Source: Terriglobia bacterium (GTDB lineage: Bacteria > Acidobacteriota > Terriglobia > UBA7540). Taken from it: a stretch of DNA of 45,030 bases. The DNA lies in NCBI GenBank assembly GCA_035712365.1, contig DASTAW010000036.1:1-45030 (forward strand), in the 5' to 3' direction. The position numbers and the translations under genes are program-made. Each line of letters starts with the position of its first letter. Position 1 is the first letter of the stretch. Of the stretch, positions 26,922-34,600 are shown one piece after another. The notes under the pieces were generated by a model, which was not told the origin of the DNA, did no database searches, and saw nothing but the letters and a program-made list of their open reading frames with translations.

Positions 26922-27575
26922 GTGAAAATCGAAACGATTGTGACGGCTGTTATTTTCTTAAGCGTCGGATTTCTGGCAGGATTCATCTACAAGTCCCAGC
27001 GGCAGGTTAATATTCCGGCGCCGGCCGTTGCCGCGGCTGCGCAAGGCGCGGAATCGGGTCCAGCCGCTGCAATGGGCATGGGCGGAAACGCGAATGTTGA
27101 TCCGGCAACGGGCCTTCCCGCGGGGCACCCGCCGCTCGAAGTCGCGCAAATTATCCAGAGTTACGAACAACGAGCCAGGCAGAATCCGCAGGATGCCGGA
27201 ATCCCGTTGCAACTGGCAAACTACCTTTATGACAAAAAATATTTCAACCTAGCGGTCGAGTGGTACGAGCGTTCGCTGAAGTTGAACGCTAATGAGATTA
27301 ACGCGTGGACGGACCTGGGAACCTGCTACTTTTACACCGGCCAGGCCCGGCAGGCCATCGCGGAATACAACAAATCTCTTGCGCTCGACCCGAATCACCA
27401 GCCGACCATATTCAACCTCATCGTTGTGAACCTTGAGGGCACTCACGACTTGCGGACCGCCGCCAAATATTGGAATGAACTCAACCGGCAGAACCCGAAT
27501 TATCCTGGGCTTGGGGAAATCAAGGCAAAATTGGATGCAGCGATGGCGGGCCCAGGCTCTGCCATGGCCCGTTAG
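26922..27575 (+). CDS. Membrane-anchored TPR protein
   Basis: The protein has 217 aa with a GTG start at 26922, favoured by GGAG just upstream. A membrane helix is at about 7-24 (VTAVIFLSVGFLAGFIYK). A Pro/Ala/Gly linker follows. Two or three TPRs (about 88-195) start at PLQLANYLYDKKYFNLAVEWYERSLKLN and AWTDLGTCYFYTGQARQAIAEYNKSLALDP. It resembles TPR proteins that scaffold cytochrome c assembly or other complexes, such as CcmI/NrfG-like, but no partner genes are near. It is followed by a small YHS protein. Confidence 0.8.
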   Translation: MKIETIVTAVIFLSVGFLAGFIYKSQRQVNIPAPAVAAAAQGAESGPAAAMGMGGNANVDPATGLPAGHPPLEVAQIIQSYEQRARQNPQDAGIPLQLANYLYDKKYFNLAVEWYERSLKLNANEINAWTDLGTCYFYTGQARQAIAEYNKSLALDPNHQPTIFNLIVVNLEGTHDLRTAAKYWNELNRQNPNYPGLGEIKAKLDAAMAGPGSAMAR

Positions 27576-27619
27576 AGTAAACGGGGCATCCCCGCCAGGT
27601 TGGGCGCCGTCTTACTAGT

Positions 27620-27916
27620 GTGGCACGCTTAATTGAAATCATCATGGACTTGGTTTTGATGATCGGCATGGTGTATGCCATCTCAAGGTCCATTCGCGGC
27701 ATGCTGGGCGGCGGGCCCAGGGGTGTGGACAGCCGGTCCCAAAGCGGGCAGAAGAGCTCGCCCAAAGTAGCCGAGGGCCACACTGCACGCGATCCTGTGT
27801 GCGGCATGTTTGTTTCGACTGAGGTTTCACATCGGCTGGAAGAAAACGGGCGCATCCTTCACTTCTGCTCGAAGAACTGCATGGAAAATTACGAGAAGCG
27901 CAAAGTGCGCACGTGA
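27620..27916 (+). CDS. Small membrane-anchored YHS-domain protein
   Basis: The protein has 98 aa with a GTG start at 27620. A Met at 27644 is also possible, and no clear ribosome binding site is seen. A hydrophobic segment is at about 5-22. The YHS domain covers about 52-95: DPVCGM, then FCSKNCMENYE. YHS domains are metal-binding modules found in heavy-metal ATPases and related proteins. It follows the TPR gene by 44 bp and may be co-transcribed with it. Confidence 0.75.
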   Translation: MARLIEIIMDLVLMIGMVYAISRSIRGMLGGGPRGVDSRSQSGQKSSPKVAEGHTARDPVCGMFVSTEVSHRLEENGRILHFCSKNCMENYEKRKVRT

Positions 27917-28013
27917 CCTCGCAGTTCCCTGGCGGTATCACGTCGTCTCCCTCAGCACCCGTTCTTCTTGAATACTCTTCCTTTGAGACCTGTCCGGCAA
28001 ACTCACTTAAGGA

Positions 28014-28041
28014 TTGTGCCGAGGCGGGAGTCTGGTATAAT
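28014..28041 (+). promoter_or_regulatory. Sigma-70-like promoter placing the MFS gene on a leaderless or very short-leader transcript
   Basis: TTGTGC at 28014-28019 and TATAAT at 28036-28041 are separated by 16 bp. The ATG of the MFS gene is only 11 bp after the -10 box, so transcription would start at or a few bases before it. There is no Shine-Dalgarno sequence. Confidence 0.55.
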
Positions 28042-28052
28042 CCTGCCCGCTT

Positions 28053-29327
28053 ATGCCCATTCCAGAGAAACGCTGGCAGCACATCATTCCGGTCGCCTTC
28101 ATCATGTACACGATCGCGTTCGTTGACCGGACGAACATCTCTCTGGCCCTGCCCTCGCTCAGCCACGATCTTCACATGAACGCGGCACAGGCCGGCAGCG
28201 CGGCGGGCATCTTCTTCTGGGGCTACCTGCTGCTGCAGATTCCGGGCGGCTACCTGGCAGAACATTGGAGTGCGAAAAAGTTTATCAGCATTCTGCTGGT
28301 CTGCTGGGGGGTTGCGGCTGTGGTTTGCGGGCTGGTGCGCACATGGGAGGAGTTCTGGGTCATGCGATTTGTGCTTGGCATCGCCGAGGGCGGCGTGTGG
28401 CCGGCCACGCTGGTCCTGCTGGCGCACTGGTTCCCACGTGGCGAACGCGCGCGGGCAAATGCCTACTGGATGCTGTGCCTGCCCACAGCCGTGGTGCTCT
28501 CCTCGCCGGTATCAGGCTGGATTCTCGGCCGCTGGGGCTGGCGCGCGATGCTGATCTCAGAAGGCGCACTGCCTTTTCTGTGGCTGATTATCTGGCTCAT
28601 GTTCATCGAAGACCACCCGCACCACGCCAAATGGATTTCAGGCGAAGAACGGAACTTTCTGAAGACTACTCTGGAGACAGAGTCAGCCGAACTCAATCCG
28701 GGGAAGCCGGAACCGTTCCTCAAAGTGCTGCTGCGCCCTCAGGTGCTGCTGCTGGTGATTATTTATTTCACGCAAAACAGCGGCAACTACGGCTATCTGT
28801 TCTGGCTGCCCAGCGCGCTTCACCGCGAGAAACACCTGAGCGACCTGACCGTAGGGCTTCTGTTTACGATCCCGTTTATTGTGACGGGCATCGGGATGGT
28901 ATTGCTTTCGCGGCATTCCGATAAGACCCGGGAGAGGAAAGGGCATGTTGCGGGAGCCATGGCCTGGGGCGGTGTGTTTATGCTGGCAAGCGTTTTCTTC
29001 AGCCCGCATTCATTCGTGCTCTCTTTTATCGCAATCAGTGTGGTGGGCGCAGGGTCGTTCGGGGCGCTCGGCCCCTTCTGGGCAATCCCTTCCGAAACCT
29101 TGCCGCGATCGGTCAGCGGCTCAGCCATGGGGCTGATCAACGCATTGGGCAATCTGGGTGGTTACTTTGGGCCTGTGATCGTCGGGTACCTCGAAAAGCG
29201 GACTGGCAACTTTGCTTACGGTTTCGCCGCCCTGGGCATTGGCTACCTCGTGGGCGCGCTGCTCACCTCCCTTTTTGTTCGCACCTCGCGGAAGCCCTCT
29301 TCGACTGTAGTAAGGGAAGTGGGATGA
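28053..29327 (+). CDS. MFS transporter, anion:cation symporter family type
   Basis: The protein has 424 aa and twelve predicted helices. The features are VDRTNISLALPSL at residues about 25-37 (the ACS family signature), GIFFWGYLLLQIPGG, a FVLGIAEGGVWPATLVLL helix and HWFPRGERARAN. ACS members carry hexuronates, aldonates and other organic anions with H+. This fits the nearby sugar-acid enzymes, but the substrate is not known. It is probably transcribed on its own from the promoter just upstream. Confidence 0.9.
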   Translation: MPIPEKRWQHIIPVAFIMYTIAFVDRTNISLALPSLSHDLHMNAAQAGSAAGIFFWGYLLLQIPGGYLAEHWSAKKFISILLVCWGVAAVVCGLVRTWEEFWVMRFVLGIAEGGVWPATLVLLAHWFPRGERARANAYWMLCLPTAVVLSSPVSGWILGRWGWRAMLISEGALPFLWLIIWLMFIEDHPHHAKWISGEERNFLKTTLETESAELNPGKPEPFLKVLLRPQVLLLVIIYFTQNSGNYGYLFWLPSALHREKHLSDLTVGLLFTIPFIVTGIGMVLLSRHSDKTRERKGHVAGAMAWGGVFMLASVFFSPHSFVLSFIAISVVGAGSFGALGPFWAIPSETLPRSVSGSAMGLINALGNLGGYFGPVIVGYLEKRTGNFAYGFAALGIGYLVGALLTSLFVRTSRKPSSTVVREVG

Positions 29328-29720
29328 TCCTGCTGTTTTCTGTCGGGCCTGAAGGTCCGACCTCTTAGATTTTTGTCAGGCATGATCTTGACCCTTCCCT
29401 TAGTGAGGTCGGAGCTTTCTCCGACGTTTGTCCGGCCGATCAAGTCCAGCGGCTTCAGCCGCTGAAGCAATGATCGGCCGATTTCCCCGGGGCGATTTTA
29501 CAAACATATCCTTGACTTACAAAGCGAATAGGTGTACCAAGGTGGGCTGGTTCGGTGGATTGCCGGGTGGGTTTCATGCCTGGCGTGTGAAAGGCGGCCC
29601 GGGTTCCTCTGCAAGGGTGTACGCAGAGATTCATAAAACCGGCGTGGGAACCCGAGGCCGCGACCGTCGCCGAAATTGCATCTCTTCTAACTCGCAAGTT
29701 TTAATCAACAGGAGGCCACA
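29328..29720. repeat. Intergenic region with three consecutive hairpin elements
   Basis: Three palindromes follow each other: GTCGGGCC TGAA GGTCCGAC (29342-29361), GTCGGAG CTTT CTCCGAC (29408-29425), and a nested pair at 29433-29480. In the nested pair, CGGCCGATCA pairs with TGATCGGCCG, and AGCGGCT/AGCCGCT lies inside. The rest of the region holds no supported gene. Confidence 0.6.
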
Positions 29721-30959
29721 ATGTCAGACCGGAGGACCTTTATGCAGCAGGTTCTGGGAGGCAGCGCCGCCATGGCGGTTTCAGGATTGGCACCGGCGGG
29801 GCGCATTCTCGGCGCGAACGATCGCGTTCGTTTTGGGCTGATTGGAGCGGGTGGACGCGGTCAGCAAATTTTCAAGGCCGCGATCAAAGCTTCAAACACT
29901 GAAGCGGCCGCCGTGGCCGATGTTTATACGCGGCGGCTGGATGAGGCGAAAGCCATTGCGCCGGGTATAAAGACCTATTCAGATTTCCGCCGGCTGCTCG
30001 ATGACAAGAGCATCGACGCCGTGCTGATCGCCACTCCGCAGCACCTGCACGCTCTGAATTTTGTGCCCGCCATCCAGGCCGGTAAGGACGTATACCAGGA
30101 GAAGACGATGGCATTCAGTCCTGACCACGCCCGCCGGATGCGCCACGCGTTTGTGGCATCCGACCGCGTGGTCCAGGTGGGAATTCAGTCCACCAGCAGC
30201 CAGGCGCAGGTGAAGGCGCACGAGCTTGTCCACAGCAGGCCGATGGGCACTATTTCCGCCATTCATTCGCATATGTACCGCAATTCGCCCTATGGCGGAT
30301 GGAAGCGGCCGATTCCTGGCGACTGCGACACTCAGCACGTGGAGTGGAAACCTTTCGAGGGAGAAGCTGCCCTTCATCCCTTTGATCCCAACCGTTACAT
30401 GAACTGGCGCTTCTTCTGGGATTATTCCGGCGGCAACGTTTTTGAGAACATGGTCCACCAGGTGGGCTTCTGGTTCAAGGCCATGGACCTGCACATCCCC
30501 GAGCGGGTCAGCATGACAGGCGCCAATTACTTCTCGCCGGAGATGCAGGTGCCCGATACGATGGACGTCACCATGACGCTGCCGGACAAAATATTCTTCA
30601 GTTGGAATTCCGGCTTTGGCAGCAGCTATTACGACGCAGACGAAGTTGTACTGGGGACTGAGGGCGCCGTGGCGCGAGATGAGCGGAATGACACTGTAAC
30701 CTATGTTCCCAAACGGTCGCGGCGCGGCGGCGGCGCTGCTGCTGGTGGCGAGGGAACCTCTTCGCCGGATATCGTGGGCCGCGGAGACGAAACAGAACTC
30801 CACATGCAGAACTTCTTTGACTGCGTCCGCAGCCGCAAAACTCCCAACTGCCCATTTGAGATCGGATACCGTTCGGCAATTGCATGCCAGATGGCTGTTG
30901 CCTCCTACCGGCAGGGACGGGAAGTCCGGTGGGATGCCGAAGCGGCCCAGATTGTTTAG
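29721..30959 (+). CDS. Tat-exported Gfo/Idh/MocA-family oxidoreductase
   Basis: The protein has 412 aa. AACAGGAGG is a near-perfect ribosome binding site. The Tat motif is DRRTFMQQVLGGSAAMAVSG (residues 3-22). The Rossmann fold has GLIGAGGRGQQ (about 39-49), and AVADVYTRR, LIATPQHLHA and YQEKTMA (the EK catalytic pair region) follow. A Gly/Arg-rich insert (RSRRGGGAAAGGEG) lies near residue 340. Like Zymomonas glucose-fructose oxidoreductase, exported members probably keep a tightly bound NAD(P) and act in the periplasm on sugars. It is first in a group of three Tat-exported proteins. Confidence 0.9.
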   Translation: MSDRRTFMQQVLGGSAAMAVSGLAPAGRILGANDRVRFGLIGAGGRGQQIFKAAIKASNTEAAAVADVYTRRLDEAKAIAPGIKTYSDFRRLLDDKSIDAVLIATPQHLHALNFVPAIQAGKDVYQEKTMAFSPDHARRMRHAFVASDRVVQVGIQSTSSQAQVKAHELVHSRPMGTISAIHSHMYRNSPYGGWKRPIPGDCDTQHVEWKPFEGEAALHPFDPNRYMNWRFFWDYSGGNVFENMVHQVGFWFKAMDLHIPERVSMTGANYFSPEMQVPDTMDVTMTLPDKIFFSWNSGFGSSYYDADEVVLGTEGAVARDERNDTVTYVPKRSRRGGGAAAGGEGTSSPDIVGRGDETELHMQNFFDCVRSRKTPNCPFEIGYRSAIACQMAVASYRQGREVRWDAEAAQIV

Positions 30960-31034
30960 CACAGTGCACAAAAGAGGTTGTTGCTCTTGTCACCCGTCGC
31001 TGGATTTCATAGGGTTCCGAGCAAGGAGGCAACT

Positions 31035-31979
31035 TTGACTGACAAATTAGCACGAAGGCGATTTCTGAAGACAAGCGGGCTCGCGGTTGCCGGGGCGCTT
31101 TCGTTTGGATGCTCATCCCAGACGGAAAACAAGCCGGCAGAGAGCAGCGCGGCCCCAACAACCTCCACGGAGTTTGCCTCCCGCGAACCCAGGCTTCTGC
31201 CCGGCTGCTGCGCGTATTCCTTCAACACCTATCTGTCCAAGAAAAAAATGACCTACCCGGAGTTCTTCGACAAAGTAGTGGAAATGGGATCAGTGGGCGC
31301 CGACATGACGGTCTACTGGTTCGAGTCAACCCAGCCCGCTTACCTCGCTGACCTGCGGCACCAGGCCTTCAAGCGAGGGATTCCGTTTTCGGGGGCCGCG
31401 TGTGGCTCGAGCATGGTGCAGGCCAGTGCCGCCAGGCGGCGTGAGGTGCTGACGGAAATCAAGAAGTGGGTAGACGTTACGGATCGGCTGGGCGCGTCAC
31501 ACTTGCGGATTTTTGGCGGCCCTTTGCCGAAAGGAGTGACGGCGAAGCAGGGAGGCGACTGGGTGGTTGAAACCATGAAACCGGCCTGCGACTATTCCGG
31601 CAAGAAGGGCATCACCCTCGGCATCGAAGACCATGAGGGCGTGACCCAGAACGCCGACGTTTGCCTGGAGATTATGCGCCGCGTGGACTCGCCTTATGCG
31701 GGCATCAACCTGGACATCACGAATTTCGTGGCCACCCCGAGCGCGGACCCCTACGCCCAAATCAAAGCCTGTCTTCCCTATGCCACGCACAGTCATATTC
31801 GCGACCACTTTGAGGACGGCACGCCGGTTGACCTGGAACGCGTCTGGAGACTGTTTGCGGAAGCGGGCTATAAGGGTTACATGTCGGCCGAGTATGAGGG
31901 CAAGGAAGATGCCATGACCGGAGTGCCCAGGCTGATGGACAAAATCAAAAAGCTGTGCCGGAAATACTCCACGGCCTGA
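31035..31979 (+). CDS. Tat-exported sugar phosphate isomerase/epimerase-like TIM-barrel protein
   Basis: The protein has 314 aa. I place the start at TTG 31035 because AAGGAGG lies five bases before it and translation then starts just before the Tat motif RRRFLKTSGLAVAGA (residues about 7-21). The longer frame from 30978 lacks a ribosome binding site. A Cys follows the hydrophobic core (SFGCSS), so it may be a lipoprotein. The barrel has GITLGIEDHEG, SPYAGINLDITNF and YMSAEYEG with metal-ligand Glu and His residues. It is 75 bp downstream of the Gfo/Idh gene, and such pairs often act on the same sugar. Confidence 0.88.
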   Translation: MTDKLARRRFLKTSGLAVAGALSFGCSSQTENKPAESSAAPTTSTEFASREPRLLPGCCAYSFNTYLSKKKMTYPEFFDKVVEMGSVGADMTVYWFESTQPAYLADLRHQAFKRGIPFSGAACGSSMVQASAARRREVLTEIKKWVDVTDRLGASHLRIFGGPLPKGVTAKQGGDWVVETMKPACDYSGKKGITLGIEDHEGVTQNADVCLEIMRRVDSPYAGINLDITNFVATPSADPYAQIKACLPYATHSHIRDHFEDGTPVDLERVWRLFAEAGYKGYMSAEYEGKEDAMTGVPRLMDKIKKLCRKYSTA

Positions 31980-32020
31980 CCCTTCGCGGCAACTCCGGGC
32001 CGCCATGCCTCTCGATCCAT

Positions 32021-32953
32021 ATGGAAGAAACGACCACAAGGGGAATCAGCCGGAGAGATTTCTTTAAGAAGAGCGCAGCAACCGGCGCCGGCATTGCCAC
32101 GGTTCGTGCGATTCCCACCATCACTGAGGCCAGCGAAGTTCCAGGGCCGGAGCGAGGCGGTCGTAAGGTCCTGATCATGTCCGACATGGAGGGCGTGGAC
32201 GGGATCTTCAATTCGGCCGAGCAGTGCAATCCTCTGAAAAGCCCTCGCTGGCAGGAATCCCAAAAGCTGCTGACGGGCGAAGTGAACGCCGCCGTTGATG
32301 GACTGATCGCCGGCGGCGCCACGGAGGTTGTTGTCTGGGACGGCCACGATGGCGGTGAGTCACTTTCCGCCGCAGACATCAACCCCAAAGCGCGCCTGCT
32401 GATTGGTTCGCCTGTTCCTCCCATCCGTGAATTCGACTCCTCGTTCAGCGCTGTTGTCTTCGTCGGCCAGCACGCCATGGCCGGGGCGAAAGACAGCGTT
32501 CTACCCCATTCATTCTTTTTCGACATTCAGAACCTTTGGGTGAATGGGCGGCTCGTCGGCGAGATAGGGATTCGCGCTATGATAGCCGGCGAGATGGGTG
32601 TTCCGGCCATCATGCTTGCGGGAGATAGCGCGGCCTGCATCGAGATTCGAGAGTTAATTCCCCAGGTGGAATGCGCGGAAGTAAAGTCCGGGGTCAGTTC
32701 TGCGGCAGGCTACACGCTTGCACACCCGGCCGCCTGTGAACTGATTCGTGAGACGTCGGAGCGAGCAATGAAGCGCCTGGCGGAGTTCAAGCCCTATCGC
32801 GTCGAGGGTCCGGTTGAGGTGAAAGTGGAGTTCACGACCCCCGGCGCTCCGGGACCGGGGCCCCGCCGTGCCAGCCGGCGCATTGATGAGCGGACCGTGG
32901 TCTATACGGGAAACAACATTATCGATGCGTGGTTCAAGTTTGGAAGGCTGTAG
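32021..32953 (+). CDS. Tat-exported M55-family (DppA-like D-aminopeptidase) protein
   Basis: The protein has 310 aa from the ATG at 32021, chosen because it directly precedes the Tat motif SRRDFFKKSAATGAG (residues 10-24). The frame open to 31955 overlaps the upstream gene. The M55 features are IMSDMEGVDG (the Asp/Glu metal pair), DGHDGGES, GQHAMAGAKDSVLPHSF and MLAGDSAA. B. subtilis DppA is a cytoplasmic Zn D-aminopeptidase, so Tat export is unusual. It ends near YTGNNIIDAWFKFGRL. It is 41 bp after the isomerase gene and so probably in the same operon. Confidence 0.87.
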   Translation: MEETTTRGISRRDFFKKSAATGAGIATVRAIPTITEASEVPGPERGGRKVLIMSDMEGVDGIFNSAEQCNPLKSPRWQESQKLLTGEVNAAVDGLIAGGATEVVVWDGHDGGESLSAADINPKARLLIGSPVPPIREFDSSFSAVVFVGQHAMAGAKDSVLPHSFFFDIQNLWVNGRLVGEIGIRAMIAGEMGVPAIMLAGDSAACIEIRELIPQVECAEVKSGVSSAAGYTLAHPAACELIRETSERAMKRLAEFKPYRVEGPVEVKVEFTTPGAPGPGPRRASRRIDERTVVYTGNNIIDAWFKFGRL

Positions 32954-33014
32954 CGAGGGCGGCGGAAACCTTCAGGGGGCATCCCGTTAGAAGCTGAGGG
33001 CCTTCGCCAGGCAC

Positions 33015-34427
33015 TTACGCCTGGACAATCTTCTCTCTGTGCTGCGTCAGGCTTCCGGTGGCATTCCGCGTGTCCACCACAAGTTGGGCATTGGCTGCGA
33101 TGAATCCATAGTCATAGGATGAATGATCGGTGGCGATGAGGACTGCGTCGTAGCCCGCAAGCGACTCCGCGGTCAGCGCGACTGACTCGAGCCCCAGGTC
33201 GTACTGCCGCATCTTATGCAGCCGCTCGAAATACGGGTCATTGTAGTCAACGGTAGCGCCGCGCTCCTGAAGCAGCTCGATGATTCTGAGCGAGGGCGAT
33301 TCCCGCAGATCATCAACATCCTTCTTGTAGGAAATGCCGAGCACCAGAATGCGCGCGCCATAGAGGCACTTGCTTCGCCGGTTCAAGGCGTCTGACAGGC
33401 GCTCAATCACGTGATGAGGCATGGAGGTGTTGATTTCGCCGGCCAGCTCGATGAAGCGGGTCGGAAACTCATATTCCCGGGCCTTCCAGGTGAGGTAGAA
33501 GGGATCGATGGGAATGCAATGCCCGCCCAGGCCGGGCCCCGGATAAAAGGCCGAAAATCCAAACGGCTTGCTCTTGGCGGCGCCAATGATCTCCCAGATG
33601 TCGAGCCCCATGCGCTGGCAGAGCAGCTTCAACTCATTTACCATGGCGATGTTGACGCTGCGGTAGATATTTTCCAGCAGCTTGGTCATTTCCGCGGCGC
33701 GGGACGAGCTGACCATGATAATCCGGCTAAAGGCCGCCTCATACAGCAGCTTTGTCGCTGTGGCGCTTGCGGCGTTGACGCCTCCCACGACCTTCGGAAT
33801 CTGATGGGTCTTGAACACGGGATTGCCGGGGTCTTCGCGTTCCGGCGAGAAGGCGAGAAGGAAATCGATGCCGGGCGAATCCGGACCCACCGCCGCGCCG
33901 TCTTCCACGGCGTAAGGGAAAACCTGGCAGCGAAGCCCGGACCGCTCCAGAATGGGCAGGACAACTTCCTCAGTGGTTCCGGGATAGGTGGTGCTTTCAA
34001 GCACCACCAGTTGCCCCGGGCGCAGGTGCGCGCTGATGGACTGGGCGGTGTTCTCCACATAGGTCAGGTCCGGCTCTCGATGGTCGTCAAGCGGAGTCGG
34101 CACGCAGATGATGATGGCGTCCATGCCTCGCAACTCCGAGAAATCTGTTGTGGCTTTAAAATGCCCGCGGCGGAGAGCGTCTGCGATGGCTGCTTCCGGG
34201 ATATGCTTGATGTAGCTCTGCCCCTGCTGAAGGCGGTTGACCTTCGTTGAATCAATGTCAAAGCCGGTGGCCGAAATACCCTTGCCTGAGAAAAGCAGGG
34301 CAATCGGCAAACCGACGTACCCCAGCCCCACGATGCCCACCTGCACCGTCTTTTGCTGGACAAGCTGGTTGAATGCCGAAAGGATTTCATTCTGGGCTGG
34401 TACTCTGCTGTCTGGAGTCGTGCTCAT
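33015..34427 (-). CDS. Nucleotide-sugar dehydrogenase (UDP-GlcNAc/UDP-ManNAc-type, WbpA-like)
   Basis: The protein has 470 aa. The Rossmann motif VGIVGLGYVGLPIALLFSGKG is at about residues 30-50. VPTPLDDHREPDL, a VLESTTYPGTTEE strand, and LLENIYRSVNIAMVNEL follow. The catalytic Cys is in GPGLGGHCIPIDPFYLTWKAREYE, and YKKDVDDLRESPSLRI is C-terminal. This is the pattern of UDP-GlcNAc or UDP-ManNAc 6-dehydrogenases, which make uronic acids for surface polysaccharides. It stands alone with no glycosyltransferases nearby. AGGCAGGA is upstream of the ATG. Confidence 0.9.
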   Translation of the reverse strand: MSTTPDSRVPAQNEILSAFNQLVQQKTVQVGIVGLGYVGLPIALLFSGKGISATGFDIDSTKVNRLQQGQSYIKHIPEAAIADALRRGHFKATTDFSELRGMDAIIICVPTPLDDHREPDLTYVENTAQSISAHLRPGQLVVLESTTYPGTTEEVVLPILERSGLRCQVFPYAVEDGAAVGPDSPGIDFLLAFSPEREDPGNPVFKTHQIPKVVGGVNAASATATKLLYEAAFSRIIMVSSSRAAEMTKLLENIYRSVNIAMVNELKLLCQRMGLDIWEIIGAAKSKPFGFSAFYPGPGLGGHCIPIDPFYLTWKAREYEFPTRFIELAGEINTSMPHHVIERLSDALNRRSKCLYGARILVLGISYKKDVDDLRESPSLRIIELLQERGATVDYNDPYFERLHKMRQYDLGLESVALTAESLAGYDAVLIATDHSSYDYGFIAANAQLVVDTRNATGSLTQHREKIVQA

Positions 34428-34456
34428 GTATCCTGCCTTCCTGGTTCGAAGCCCTG

Positions 34457-34486
34457 ATTATATGCCGGACGGTTTTTTGACTGCAA
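34457..34486 (-). promoter_or_regulatory. Sigma-70-like promoter of the UDP-sugar dehydrogenase gene
   Basis: On the minus strand TTGCAG (34486-34481) and TATAAT (34462-34457) are separated by 18 bp. The -10 box is 29 bp from the ATG at 34427. Confidence 0.6.
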
Positions 34487-34600
34487 ACGCGTGGCAGGAA
34501 CGCTTCGGGTTGCGGGCTGGCAAAACGTACCTGGGATATCTGGCAATCCGCTGGCGGATTGGCGCATAAGGCCGCTAGTTAATGCCGTGCAGTCTGCGGT

